This document shows positions 1 through 8,516 of a stretch of 64,000 bases of DNA, piece after piece. The stretch is from Caulobacter endophyticus (lineage in GTDB: Bacteria; Pseudomonadota; Alphaproteobacteria; Caulobacterales; Caulobacteraceae), in assembly GCF_029543245.1 (NCBI RefSeq), contig NZ_JARQWV010000003.1:62001-126000 (forward strand), given 5' to 3'. Made by a program: the position numbers and the translations under genes. The notes beneath the pieces were generated by a model. The model saw only the letters and a program-made list of their open reading frames with translations, made no database searches and was not told the origin of the DNA. Position 1 is the first letter of the stretch; each line of letters opens with the position of its first letter.

Positions 1-1
1 C

Positions 2-52
2 GAGATCAGCCCGACCCTGGCCAACTTCCTGAAGCTGACCGAGCCGGGCTGA
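2..52 (+). CDS. 3' end of an unidentified gene (partial)
   Basis: Only the last 16 codons are inside the window; the frame reads EISPTLANFLKLTEPG and stops with TGA at 50-52. It ends 12 bp before the stop of the convergent TonB-dependent receptor. Too little is visible to assign a family. The frame was chosen because its composition looks protein-like; another frame on this strand runs on to a TAG at 58-60, so even the frame is not certain. Confidence 0.4.
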   Translation, partial: EISPTLANFLKLTEPG

Positions 53-64
53 CCCCTTAGTCTC

Positions 65-2857
65 TTAGAACTTCGCGCGGACGCCGAAGAAGACGCGCGA
101 GCCGAAGGTCTCGTTGCCGATGCGGCGGACGGCGTTGTTGTTCTCGATCCGCACTTCGTCGGTCAGGTTCACGCCCTCGAGGAAGACCGTGAAGTTGTCG
201 TTGATGTTGTAGCTGGCCGAGGCGTCCAGCGAACCGTAGGCCTCGTTGAACTCCGGCAGGCTGCCGCGGCCAGCGGCCGTGATCAGCCACTGGTCGCGCC
301 AGTTGTACGAGGCGCGGGCGCTGAACTTGTCGTTCTCGTAGTAGAGCGAGACGTTGTAGCTCTTACGCGACAGGCCCGGGAACGGCAGGATCTCGCCGGT
401 CAGCAGGTTCGTGCCCTTGAAGCCCTCGTCCTTCTGATAGGTGTAGTTGGCCAGGACCCCGAAGCCGTCGAACGGCTTGGGCAGGAAGTCGAAGGCGTAC
501 TGGCCGCCGATTTCCAGGCCGTTGATCGTCACGGCGTCCGTGCCGTTGACCGGACGAGTGATGTTGTAGGTCGTGCCGTCGATCACCTCGGCCGAGGCCT
601 GGTTGATGATGAACGACGAGATCTCCTTGCGGAAGTAGGTCGCCGAAATGAAGCTCTCGCGGGCGAAGTACCATTCCAGACCAGCGTCGTAGGCGGTGGC
701 CTCGAACGGTTGCAGGTCGGGGTTGCCGCGCGAGCCGGTCAGGCCGACGACGTCGATGCTGCGGCGCAGGGCCAGCTGGGCCGGGGCGGCGCGGGCCATC
801 ACCTTGCTGGCGGTGGCGCGGCCGATCAGCTTGCCGGGAATGAACTCGAACCGCAGGTTCAGCGACGGCAGGGTCTTGGTGTAGCCGCCGTCCTGCGAGG
901 CCTGCACGAAGTTCACCGCGCTGCCGCTCTGCACCCGGTTGTAACCGGTCGAGGTGGTCTGGGTGTCGACGACGCGCACGCCGAGCGAGCCACTGACGCG
1001 GACCGGAAGGTCCTGGAAGTCGAAATTGGCCTGGACGTAGCCGCTCTTGGTCTTCTCCTCCACCGACCAGGTGTCGAGGAAGGCCTGGAAGCTGCCAGGA
1101 CCGCCCGCGGTCTGGGCGGTGTTGGCGTTCGGATTGACCGCGTAGACGTCGTTGACCAGGCCCGCCGTCGCCAGGGTGGCGGCATAGGTGGCCATGGTGT
1201 TGTCGTTCCACTGGCGGATGCCGCCCGAATAGCCCAGGTCGCCGGTCTTAAAGAACGGGATGCTGTTGACCACCGAGTTGGTGTTGACGATCGTCTCGAG
1301 GGTCGAGCACGGGGCGGCCACGGCGATGATCGCGCCGCTGCTGGTGTCGCCGCGGCAGGTCAGACGCGTGGTGCGCTGGTAGAGGATCTGGTCGGTCTCG
1401 AACTGACGGCCCTGGATGCCGGCCTTGATCGAGGTCAGCCAGGCGATGTTCGGCTTGTAGGTGATGTTGAACTGCTGGGCCGTCTCTTCCGAGGTGTTGT
1501 TCCGCGGATTGAACAGCGCGTCGATGCGGTTGACGCCCTGGCCGGTGGTGACGTCCAGGCCCGGGAACGAGAAGTTCGGGGCGCGCTGGCCGCCGGTGTA
1601 GTCGACGACGGCGCGCGGCACGCCGAACACCGTGGCGGTCGAGTTGATCTCGTTGTTCTGGACCTCGGCGTTCGAGTAGTCGAGACGGGCGTCGAAGACC
1701 CACTGCCCGACCTTCCACTCACCGCCCAGGGCCGTGGTGTACTGGGTGCGCTCAAGATCGCCCAGGATGTTGCGATAGGCCAGGTCCATCGGGAAGGCCG
1801 CGCTGCTGGTCAGCTCGATGTGGTTGACCGTGTTGTCGGCGCCCAGCGTGGTCTTGCTGTAGTCGATCAGGCCGCCCGAGGCCCCCAGTTGCAGGAAGGA
1901 GCTGTTCACCTCTTCCTTGGCGGTGGCGTAGGTGGCGTCGAAATAGGCCTTGAAGTCGTCGTTCGGACGCCATTCGACCACGCTGCTCAGCGCTTTGCGC
2001 TCGGTCTCGCGGCGGTCGATGATCAAGCGCGGGATCTCGGGGATCCAGTCCAGCGTGCCGTCGCCATTGACGTCGGTGCTGCGCCCCGGGGTCGCGCCGG
2101 CGCCGGTGGCCGTGGCGGCCCGACGAATCCAGCCGGTGGTGCGGGCGTTGTTACTGTTGAGGTGGCGGTTCTCCCAGGTGCCCGACAGCAGGACGCCCAG
2201 GGTGTCGTTGAAGAAGGTGCGGCTGCCGATCAGGGCGAACTTGGGGTCGTACTCCTTGGCGAGGTTCGAATAGACGCCCTGCACCGAGCCGGCGACGAAG
2301 GGCTTCTTGCTGTCGAACGGACGGCGGGTGATGACCCGCACGGTGCCGCCGATGCCGCCTTCGGCCATGTCGGCCGTCGGCGACTTGACCACGTCCAGGC
2401 GCGAGACGAATTCGACGGGGATGTCGCGGAAGTCGACCGCGCGGTCGCCGCCGCCGACGGTCAGGGACAGGGCCGAAGAGCCGTTGATCTCGACGCGGTT
2501 GAGGCTGGGATCGGCGCCGCGGATGCTGACGCCGCGGCCTTCGCCGTCCTGGCGGCTGATCTGCACGCCGGTCACCCGTTGCAGGGCTTCGGAGAGGTTC
2601 TTGTCGGGGAAGTCGCCGATGTCTTCGGCGGAAATGCTGTCGACCACCTGCAAGGAGTTGCGCTTGACGTCCATGGCGCTGCGCAGCGAGGCGCGGATGC
2701 CCGTGACGACGATCTCCTCGACGGCGTCGGGCTCGACGGTCTGGCCGGCGGCGGGCGCGGCCTGGGCATGGGCGATGGCGGGGGCCGAAAGCAGGACGGC
2801 CGCGACAGCGAGGCGCGAGGCGCTGGAGCGCAGGTGGGCGCTGATGGTGGTCTTCAT
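65..2857 (-). CDS. TonB-dependent receptor, divergent from rhaT
   Basis: A 930-aa outer-membrane receptor that would take up a ligand by TonB energy transduction. A Sec signal peptide covers about residues 1-33 (ends AIAHAQA). A TonB-box-like EEIVVTGIRASLRSAM follows at about 48, then a plug with DSISAEDIGDFPDKNLSEAL and VSIRGADPSLNRVEING, then a long barrel ending in the aromatic terminus FFGVRAKF. The ATG has a GAGAGGAAAC ribosome-binding site. Length and plug are typical of the carbohydrate-type Caulobacter/Xanthomonas receptors that lack a SusD partner. It is divergent from the rhamnose symporter, so a rhamnose-containing oligosaccharide is the obvious candidate substrate; that is inference from context. 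Confidence 0.95.
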   Translation of the reverse strand: MKTTISAHLRSSASRLAVAAVLLSAPAIAHAQAAPAAGQTVEPDAVEEIVVTGIRASLRSAMDVKRNSLQVVDSISAEDIGDFPDKNLSEALQRVTGVQISRQDGEGRGVSIRGADPSLNRVEINGSSALSLTVGGGDRAVDFRDIPVEFVSRLDVVKSPTADMAEGGIGGTVRVITRRPFDSKKPFVAGSVQGVYSNLAKEYDPKFALIGSRTFFNDTLGVLLSGTWENRHLNSNNARTTGWIRRAATATGAGATPGRSTDVNGDGTLDWIPEIPRLIIDRRETERKALSSVVEWRPNDDFKAYFDATYATAKEEVNSSFLQLGASGGLIDYSKTTLGADNTVNHIELTSSAAFPMDLAYRNILGDLERTQYTTALGGEWKVGQWVFDARLDYSNAEVQNNEINSTATVFGVPRAVVDYTGGQRAPNFSFPGLDVTTGQGVNRIDALFNPRNNTSEETAQQFNITYKPNIAWLTSIKAGIQGRQFETDQILYQRTTRLTCRGDTSSGAIIAVAAPCSTLETIVNTNSVVNSIPFFKTGDLGYSGGIRQWNDNTMATYAATLATAGLVNDVYAVNPNANTAQTAGGPGSFQAFLDTWSVEEKTKSGYVQANFDFQDLPVRVSGSLGVRVVDTQTTSTGYNRVQSGSAVNFVQASQDGGYTKTLPSLNLRFEFIPGKLIGRATASKVMARAAPAQLALRRSIDVVGLTGSRGNPDLQPFEATAYDAGLEWYFARESFISATYFRKEISSFIINQASAEVIDGTTYNITRPVNGTDAVTINGLEIGGQYAFDFLPKPFDGFGVLANYTYQKDEGFKGTNLLTGEILPFPGLSRKSYNVSLYYENDKFSARASYNWRDQWLITAAGRGSLPEFNEAYGSLDASASYNINDNFTVFLEGVNLTDEVRIENNNAVRRIGNETFGSRVFFGVRAKF

Positions 2858-2926
2858 GTTTCCTCTCCAGTTGCGACTTGTCGTTGCTCAGGGCCATCGG
2901 ATGACGCCAAGGTCGACAATTTTCAT

Positions 2927-2950
2927 ATTATGGGATTAATTCCCTATAAT
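2927..2950. promoter_or_regulatory. Imperfect palindrome / probable promoter between TBDR and rhaT
   Basis: The 270-bp divergent intergenic region holds an AT-rich imperfect inverted repeat, ATTATGGGA / TCCC(T)ATAAT. Its right arm contains TATAAT (2945-2950), spaced 17 bp from TTCATA (2922-2927), so it could be the -10 of a rhaT promoter overlapped by an operator. It does not match the palindrome repeated in the 21-46 kb locus, so a different regulator is expected. Confidence 0.45.
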
Positions 2951-3126
2951 CGGGACGATAACCGCGAAAATGTGCGCATGTCGAGCGCCACACAGTGTTT
3001 CATGCAAGAAATGCCCGCCACCGTGTCCTTGCGGCGACGCTCGCCCCGGTTCGTTGACAAAGCCGCGACCGATCGCGATGATCCCAATAATTAGAAAATC
3101 GTTCTGATATATGGGAGTTGACGCCG

Positions 3127-4194
3127 ATGAATCCGCTTTTGGGCGTTTTCTTCCATTGGCTGGGCGGCCTGGCCTCGGCCAGCTTCTATGTGCCCTTCCG
3201 CGGCGTGCGGCGCTGGTCGTGGGAGATCTATTGGCTGACCGGGGGCGTGTTCTCCTGGCTCTTCGCGCCGTGGTTCTTCGCCTCTCTCCAGACTCGCGAC
3301 CTGCTGGGTGTGATGGGCCAGGTTCCCCCGCACATCGCCGGCCTGTGCATCCTGTTCGGCGTGCTGTGGGGTTTCGGCGGCCTGACCTATGGCCTGACCA
3401 TGCGCTATCTGGGTTTGTCCTTGGGCATGGCCGTGGTGCTGGGCCTGTGCACCGTGTTCGGCACTCTGATCCCGCCGCTGGCGCGCGGAACCTTCGCCGA
3501 CGCCCTGCTGAGCTCGACTTCAGGCCGGATCATCCTGCTGGGCCTCCTGATGACCGTGGCCGGCATCGTCGTGGTGGCCTGGGCCGGCGCCAAGAAGGAC
3601 GGCGACCTGTCGCCCGAGGAAAAGCGCGCGGCCGTCGCCGAGTTCGACTTCAAGAAGGGCCTGGCCGTGGCGATCTTCTCAGGCGTCATGAGCGCCTGCT
3701 TCGCCTTCGGCCTGGCCGCGGGCGAGCCGATCAAGGACATCTCGGCAGCCGCCGGCACCGGCCCGCTGTGGACCGGCCTGCCGGTGCTGTGCCTGGTGAT
3801 GTTCGGCGGCCTGATCACCAACGGCGTCTGGTGCGCCTTCCTGATCGTCAAGAACCGCAGCGCCGGCCAGTGGATCGGCCGCGCGTCGAGCGGCAAGGAA
3901 GCCGCCGACAAGCCGCCCCTGCTGGCCAACTACCTGCTCAGCGCCCTGGCGGGCGTGGCCTGGTACTTCCAGTTCTTCTTCTACACCATGGGCGAGAGCC
4001 AGATGGGCAAGTTCGGCTTCTCCAGCTGGACCCTGCACATGGCCAGCATCATCATCTTCGGCACCCTGTGGGGCTTCGCCTTCAAGGAGTGGAAGGACGC
4101 CCGCCCCGCCGTGCGCAACATGGTCTGGGCCGGCGTGGCCCTGCTGGTCGGCGCCACCGTGGTGATCGGCTATGGCAACATGCTGGGGGCGTAA
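3127..4194 (+). CDS. rhaT: L-rhamnose/H+ symporter RhaT
   Basis: About 355-aa polytopic inner-membrane protein of the RhaT family (drug/metabolite transporter superfamily), which imports L-rhamnose with a proton. It matches the family from end to end: start NPLLGVFFHWLGGLASASFY, the segment LWGFGGLTYGLTMRYLGLSL, and the C-terminal QFFFYTMGESQMG followed by FSSWTLHMASIIIFGTLWGF. About ten hydrophobic segments are visible. I chose ATG 3127 because GGGAG at 3113-3117 lies 9 nt upstream; the in-frame TTG at 3118 abuts that site. Its position opposite a TonB-dependent receptor suggests a receptor/inner-membrane pair for rhamnose. No other rhamnose catabolic genes are visible in the window. Confidence 0.93.
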   Translation: MNPLLGVFFHWLGGLASASFYVPFRGVRRWSWEIYWLTGGVFSWLFAPWFFASLQTRDLLGVMGQVPPHIAGLCILFGVLWGFGGLTYGLTMRYLGLSLGMAVVLGLCTVFGTLIPPLARGTFADALLSSTSGRIILLGLLMTVAGIVVVAWAGAKKDGDLSPEEKRAAVAEFDFKKGLAVAIFSGVMSACFAFGLAAGEPIKDISAAAGTGPLWTGLPVLCLVMFGGLITNGVWCAFLIVKNRSAGQWIGRASSGKEAADKPPLLANYLLSALAGVAWYFQFFFYTMGESQMGKFGFSSWTLHMASIIIFGTLWGFAFKEWKDARPAVRNMVWAGVALLVGATVVIGYGNMLGA

Positions 4195-4361
4195 GCCCCC
4201 TCGCCTCGCCCGACGTCGCCCGGCGCCGTCTGACGCCTTGACCGGGCTTGCCGTTACGCACGAATTTGCGCGCGCCCGATCGACCGCTCAGGACCGCCCG
4301 TGCCCGTAAGCTTGTCCCTCCCCTCCGCAACGCCCACGACTTCACGTCAGGAGCCGGGCGC

Positions 4362-5873
4362 GTGACGAGGTTGAGGCGCCGCGGCCTGGCCTCGATCAAT
4401 TCCGAGGTCCGCGACGGCATCCTGCCCGCCGCCGACGGCGTAACCCGGATGCCCGGCCCGCCCGAGCAGGAGCTGGTCAAGCGGCCGCCCTACCGCCTGG
4501 TCGCCGTGATCATCGCCTGCGCCCTGTTTATGGAGCAGATGGACGCCACGGTGCTGGCCACGGCCCTGCCGACCATGGCCCGCGACTTCGGCGTGCCGGC
4601 CACCAGTCTGAGCTCCGCCCTGACCGCCTATCTGCTGGCCCTTGCGATCTTCATTCCCGCCAGCGGACGCCTGGCCGACCGCTTCGGCTCCAAGACCGTG
4701 TTCCGCCTGGCCATCGCCGTCTTCGTCGGCGGTTCGGTGCTGTGCGGCCAGGCGACCAACCTGCCCTTCCTGATCTTCGCCCGCTTCCTGCAAGGCGTGG
4801 GCGGAGCGATGATGATCCCGATCGGACGACTGGTGCTGCTGCGCTCGGTAGCTAAGCAGGACATGGTTTCGGCGATGTCGTGGCTGATCATCCCGGCGCT
4901 GATCGGCCCGATCCTGGGACCGCCGATCGGCGGCTTCATCGTCACCTACCTGGACTGGCGCTGGATCTTCTACCTGAACATCCCGATCGGGGTGCTGGGG
5001 ATCGTGCTGGTCACCCTGTTCATCGACGAGGTGCGCGGCGAGGCGCCGGTGCGCGCCGATCCGGTCGGCTTCCTGCTGTCGGGCGTGTCGCTGGGCTGCC
5101 TGCTGTTCGGCTTCGAGATGACCAGCCGCGACGGCGAGCTGCCCATGGCCCTGGCGCTGATCGCCGTGGGCCTGGTCGCGGGCGGCCTCTACCTGCGCCA
5201 CGCCCGGCGCCGCGCCGACCCGATCCTTGACCTGTCGCTGATGGCCGTGCCGTCGTTCAGATTGTCGGTGATCGGCGGTTCTCTGACCCGCATCACCCAG
5301 GGCGCCCAGCCCTTTCTGCTGCCGCTGATGCTGCAGCTGGGCTTTGGCATGACCGCAGCGGCCAGCGGCACGATCACCATCGCCGGGGCCATCGGCTCGC
5401 TGGCGATGAAGAGCCTTGCGCCGCGCATCCTGCGCCGGTTCGGCTTCCGCAACAGCATGATCGTCGGCGGCCTGGCGGCCAGCGCCGGTTACGCCGTCTG
5501 CGGCCTGTTCAGGCCCGGCTGGCCGACCTGGCTGATCTTCCTGACCCTGATGATCAGCGGGTTCTGCATGTCGTTCCAGTTCACCGCCTACAACACCATC
5601 GCCTATGACGAGATCCCGCCCGAGCGGATGAGCGCGGCGACCAGCTTCTACGCCACCTTTCAGCAGCTGATGCTGTCGCTGGGCGTGTGCGCCGGGGCCC
5701 TGGCGCTGCATGTCGGCATGCTGGCGGGCGACCACGCCACGCCCAGGCTGGCCGACTTCACCCTGGCCTTCCTGATCGTCACTGCGATCTCGGCCTCAGC
5801 GACGATCTGGAACCGGCGGTTCGCGCCTGACGCCGGCGCCGACCTGAGCGGCCGACGCCGGGACGACGACTAA
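4362..5873 (+). CDS. MFS transporter, DHA2 (EmrB/QacA-like) family
   Basis: Inner-membrane major-facilitator protein of about 503 aa. It has the DHA2 motif in TM1 (FMEQMDATVLATALPTMARD), the motif-A loop GRLADRFGSKTVFRLA and the antiporter-type segment IIPALIGPILGPPIGGFIV, and looks like a 14-TM drug/proton antiporter. The start is uncertain: the open frame extends back to TTG 4248 and a later ATG lies at 4449. I prefer GTG 4362 because AGGAG (4349-4353) sits 8 nt upstream. Substrate unknown. It follows rhaT by 167 bp in the same direction but has no obvious functional tie to it. Confidence 0.88.
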   Translation: MTRLRRRGLASINSEVRDGILPAADGVTRMPGPPEQELVKRPPYRLVAVIIACALFMEQMDATVLATALPTMARDFGVPATSLSSALTAYLLALAIFIPASGRLADRFGSKTVFRLAIAVFVGGSVLCGQATNLPFLIFARFLQGVGGAMMIPIGRLVLLRSVAKQDMVSAMSWLIIPALIGPILGPPIGGFIVTYLDWRWIFYLNIPIGVLGIVLVTLFIDEVRGEAPVRADPVGFLLSGVSLGCLLFGFEMTSRDGELPMALALIAVGLVAGGLYLRHARRRADPILDLSLMAVPSFRLSVIGGSLTRITQGAQPFLLPLMLQLGFGMTAAASGTITIAGAIGSLAMKSLAPRILRRFGFRNSMIVGGLAASAGYAVCGLFRPGWPTWLIFLTLMISGFCMSFQFTAYNTIAYDEIPPERMSAATSFYATFQQLMLSLGVCAGALALHVGMLAGDHATPRLADFTLAFLIVTAISASATIWNRRFAPDAGADLSGRRRDDD

Positions 5874-5966
5874 TCGCAGGCCTGGCAGGCGGCGTCTGGA
5901 CGCGGCGCGCGGAAGAGCGTTGAATCCTCCGCGCTCGCCATGCGTTGGATGTTCGGAGGAAACGCC

Positions 5967-6197
5967 ATGTTCGAGACCCGTACCTTCCGCGTCCATGCGC
6001 TGCACGACAGCTGCGACCATGCCCACGGCGTCGACGCCGAGACGTTCGAAGCCGCCGCCCTCGCCTTCATGGAGACCTGGCGCCCGGAGGTGGATTCCTA
6101 CGGCCAGGCCTCGATCGTGGTCCGCGACGTCGAGACCGGCGTCGAGCACTGCTTCCGCGTCGACTTCGAAAGCGGCGAAACCTCGGCCTGCCAATAG
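5967..6197 (+). CDS. Small conserved-looking protein, 76 aa, function unknown
   Basis: Starts MFETRTFRVHALHDSCDH and ends SGETSACQ. It is soluble, acidic and without a signal peptide. Ribosome-binding site GGAGGA (5955-5960) is 6 nt before ATG 5967, which is why I do not use the upstream in-frame ATG at 5940. Histidines and two cysteines (one in the third-last residues) are visible, but no recognised motif. It precedes another tiny gene by about 45 bp. I do not recognise the family. Confidence 0.7.
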   Translation: MFETRTFRVHALHDSCDHAHGVDAETFEAAALAFMETWRPEVDSYGQASIVVRDVETGVEHCFRVDFESGETSACQ

Positions 6198-6242
6198 AAC
6201 CTGCGCCGCGAGTTGGCGCGTTAGACGGTCATGGAAATGTTC

Positions 6243-6425
6243 ATGACCGACCCGATCGCACCGCCACACCCCGATCCCACGCCGGGCAGGCCTCCGCTCG
6301 AGATTCCGCCTGACGGTCCGCCGCCGGAGATCGACGATCCCGTCGTCCCCTTCGAAGATCCGCCCGAGCCGCCGCCGCTCGATCCGGGCGACCCACGCCC
6401 CTACGATACGCCGCTGCGCCAGTAG
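6243..6425 (+). CDS. Very short proline-rich protein
   Basis: Sixty aa from ATG 6243 (an alternative ATG at 6231 adds four residues). More than a third of the residues are proline, with runs such as PPDGPPPEIDDP and PPEPPPLDPGDP; it is acidic, with no hydrophobic segment and probably disordered. Similar short Pro-rich proteins starting MTDP are, as far as I recall, common in Caulobacter and Sphingomonas genomes, without a known function. It ends 15 bp before the stop of the convergent peptidase gene. Confidence 0.55.
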   Translation: MTDPIAPPHPDPTPGRPPLEIPPDGPPPEIDDPVVPFEDPPEPPPLDPGDPRPYDTPLRQ

Positions 6426-6440
6426 CCTGTCAGTAGCCCG

Positions 6441-8462
6441 TCAGTCGGTCTCGTCCTTGGAGTCGGGAGCTTGGCTCCAGTCGTAGTCCTGGCCGAGCAC
6501 ACGCTTGCTGAACCAGTCCATCTGGACGTTCACCTGGAACAGGCGGTGACGCAGCTCGCGGAAGTTATGCGGCTCGCGCGGGGCCAGGTAGAGCTCGGTC
6601 TCGACGCCCAGCGCCTTCAGCGCCCGATGCAGCATCACCGACTGGGTCCAGGGCACGCGCTCGTCCTCGGCGCCGGCCAGGATCAGGGTCGGTGTCCTGA
6701 CCTTGTCGAGCTGGCTGAGCGGGGAGTTGTCGACATAGAGATCGCGGCGGGCCTCGGAGCCGTAGGGCGGGGTCACGAACCACTCGCTGCGCTGCCAGCG
6801 GGTGTCCGACGTCAGGTACATCGACGGCCAGTCGACCGCGCCAGCGCCCGAGGACGCAGCCTTGAAGCGGTCGGTGACGGTGATCAGGCGGTTGGTCATA
6901 TGGCCGCCGGCGCTCCAGCCCATCACGCCCAGCCGGTCGGGATCCGCCATGCCCTTGGCGATCAGGGTGTCGACGCCCGACAGCACGTCCTTGTCGGCGT
7001 GGCGGAAATAGCCGGCGTTCATGCCCTGCAGGAACGCGTCGCCATAGCCGGTGCCGCCCCGATAGTTGACGCTTAGCGTCATCACGCCCTTGGCCGCCAG
7101 CAGCGGATTGAAGCGGCCATAGGCGAAGATGTTGAAGACGTCGGACGAGCGCGGCCCGCCGTGGCTTTGCACGATCAGCGGGTAGCGACGCCCCGGCTGG
7201 TAATCGAGCGGATAGGTGACGAGGCCTTCCAGCGCCTGGCCGTCGGGCGCGGTCCACTGGATCGCCTCCTGGCGCGGCAGGCGGAAGCGCTGCGCGATGT
7301 CGTCGTTCAGGTGGGTCACCTGCACCGGCGCCGGGCGGGCCGGATCGAGCTTGAACACCTCGCCCGGCGAGGTCGCCGAGGCCTTGAAGAACACCATGGC
7401 CTTGCCGTCCCGGGTCAGGGTGACGTCGCCGGCGGCGTGGTCTCCCCGGGCCAAGGGGCGCACGACCTCGCTTTTGACGTCGACGGCGAAGAGTTCGCGG
7501 CGCACGCCGGTGGTGGCCGTGATGTAGATCTCGCGGCCGTCGGCCGACCAGATCGCATCCTCGATCTCGTAAGGCAGGCCGTGGGCCAGCTCGCGCGGCG
7601 CGCCGCCGGCGACCGGCGCCACGAAGAGGTTGGGGTTGACCGTGCCGTAGCGACCGTTCTCCGCAGTGGCCAGGAACAGCAGCGAGCGGCCGTCCGGCGA
7701 CAGGCGCGGCGTGCTTTCCTGGAAGTCATTGTCGGTCAGGCGGCGATCAGGCCCCTTCCCTTCCTTGAGCCAAAGCTCTGACTTGGGATTGTCGTCCAGC
7801 AGGTCGGACGGCGCGCGGCGATAGAGGATGGTCTTGCCGTCGGCCGACAGGTCGAAGGCCTCGACCTCGAACTCGCCTTCGATCACCGGCTCGGCCTTGC
7901 CGTCGGCCAGGCTGATCCGCCACAGCCGGCCGCGCCCCTGCGGGGTCTCGAACGACAGCATGTCGTCCTTCTCGCGCTTGCGCTTGGCCAGCGGCTTGCC
8001 GTCGGGCGCGGCGGCCAGGAAGTAGATCGCCGAGCCGTCCGGCGACCAGCGCAGAGAGGACGGGCTGGTGCGGACCTTGCCCAGGCGCCTGGGCTCGCCG
8101 CCGTCGATCGGCGAGACGTAGATCTGGCGCGAGGCGTCGCCGTCGCGCTTGGCGACAAAGGCGAAACGCTTGCCGTCGGGGGCCCAGGCGGCGCCCGCGG
8201 CGGGCCCCTCGACCATGCGGCGGGGATCAGAGCCGTCGAGACCGACGCGCCACAGATCGCTCTGGACCACATTGGCTTTCCAGTCGACGCGCCCGACCGA
8301 ATAGAGCACGAACCGGCCGTCGGGCGAGACCAGGGGATCGGAGAGCTTCTCCAGACCCACCAGATCAACGGCGGTCATGACGCGCGGCGCGGACCAGGCC
8401 GGCGACGCGGCGAGCGCGAGCAGGCCACCGACGGCGAGGGCCGCCAGGCGGGAAAGGGTCAT
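6441..8462 (-). CDS. Secreted S9 family (prolyl-oligopeptidase/acylaminoacyl-like) peptidase
   Basis: A 673-aa serine peptidase with a signal peptide (about 1-24, ending PAWSAP), an N-terminal beta-propeller of WD40-like/PD40 repeats (SPDGRFVLYS, WSPDGSAIYF, LSPDGRSLLF) and a C-terminal alpha/beta-hydrolase domain. The nucleophile is the serine in GWSAGG (about residue 517); the Asp is in GAEDERVP and the His in PREPHNF. The oxyanion region GGTGYGDAF fits the S9C group. It lies 54 bp downstream of the STN-type receptor on the same strand, so it is probably co-transcribed and may digest a peptide taken up by that receptor in the periplasm (inference). Confidence 0.93.
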   Translation of the reverse strand: MTLSRLAALAVGGLLALAASPAWSAPRVMTAVDLVGLEKLSDPLVSPDGRFVLYSVGRVDWKANVVQSDLWRVGLDGSDPRRMVEGPAAGAAWAPDGKRFAFVAKRDGDASRQIYVSPIDGGEPRRLGKVRTSPSSLRWSPDGSAIYFLAAAPDGKPLAKRKREKDDMLSFETPQGRGRLWRISLADGKAEPVIEGEFEVEAFDLSADGKTILYRRAPSDLLDDNPKSELWLKEGKGPDRRLTDNDFQESTPRLSPDGRSLLFLATAENGRYGTVNPNLFVAPVAGGAPRELAHGLPYEIEDAIWSADGREIYITATTGVRRELFAVDVKSEVVRPLARGDHAAGDVTLTRDGKAMVFFKASATSPGEVFKLDPARPAPVQVTHLNDDIAQRFRLPRQEAIQWTAPDGQALEGLVTYPLDYQPGRRYPLIVQSHGGPRSSDVFNIFAYGRFNPLLAAKGVMTLSVNYRGGTGYGDAFLQGMNAGYFRHADKDVLSGVDTLIAKGMADPDRLGVMGWSAGGHMTNRLITVTDRFKAASSGAGAVDWPSMYLTSDTRWQRSEWFVTPPYGSEARRDLYVDNSPLSQLDKVRTPTLILAGAEDERVPWTQSVMLHRALKALGVETELYLAPREPHNFRELRHRLFQVNVQMDWFSKRVLGQDYDWSQAPDSKDETD

Positions 8463-8482
8463 GGGAAGCTCCGGAAGAAGAG

Positions 8483-8511
8483 ATCGCCGGCGCCCGAAGG
8501 GCGCCGGCGAT
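8483..8511 (-). terminator. Strong intercistronic hairpin between TBDR and S9 peptidase genes
   Basis: A perfect 13-bp stem (ATCGCCGGCGCCC pairing with GGGCGCCGGCGAT) with a 3-nt loop fills most of the 54-bp gap. On the minus strand it is followed by the pyrimidine-rich CTCTTCTTCC, not a clean U-run. It could be a partial terminator that lowers peptidase expression, or an mRNA-stabilising hairpin at the end of the receptor message. Confidence 0.6.
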
Positions 8512-8516
8512 GGGCG

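Noticed and set aside
4185-4200. GGGGGC-GTAA-GCCCCC hairpin at the rhaT stop codon as a terminator
   Set aside because: The stem is only 6 bp, overlaps the stop codon and has no T-run after it.
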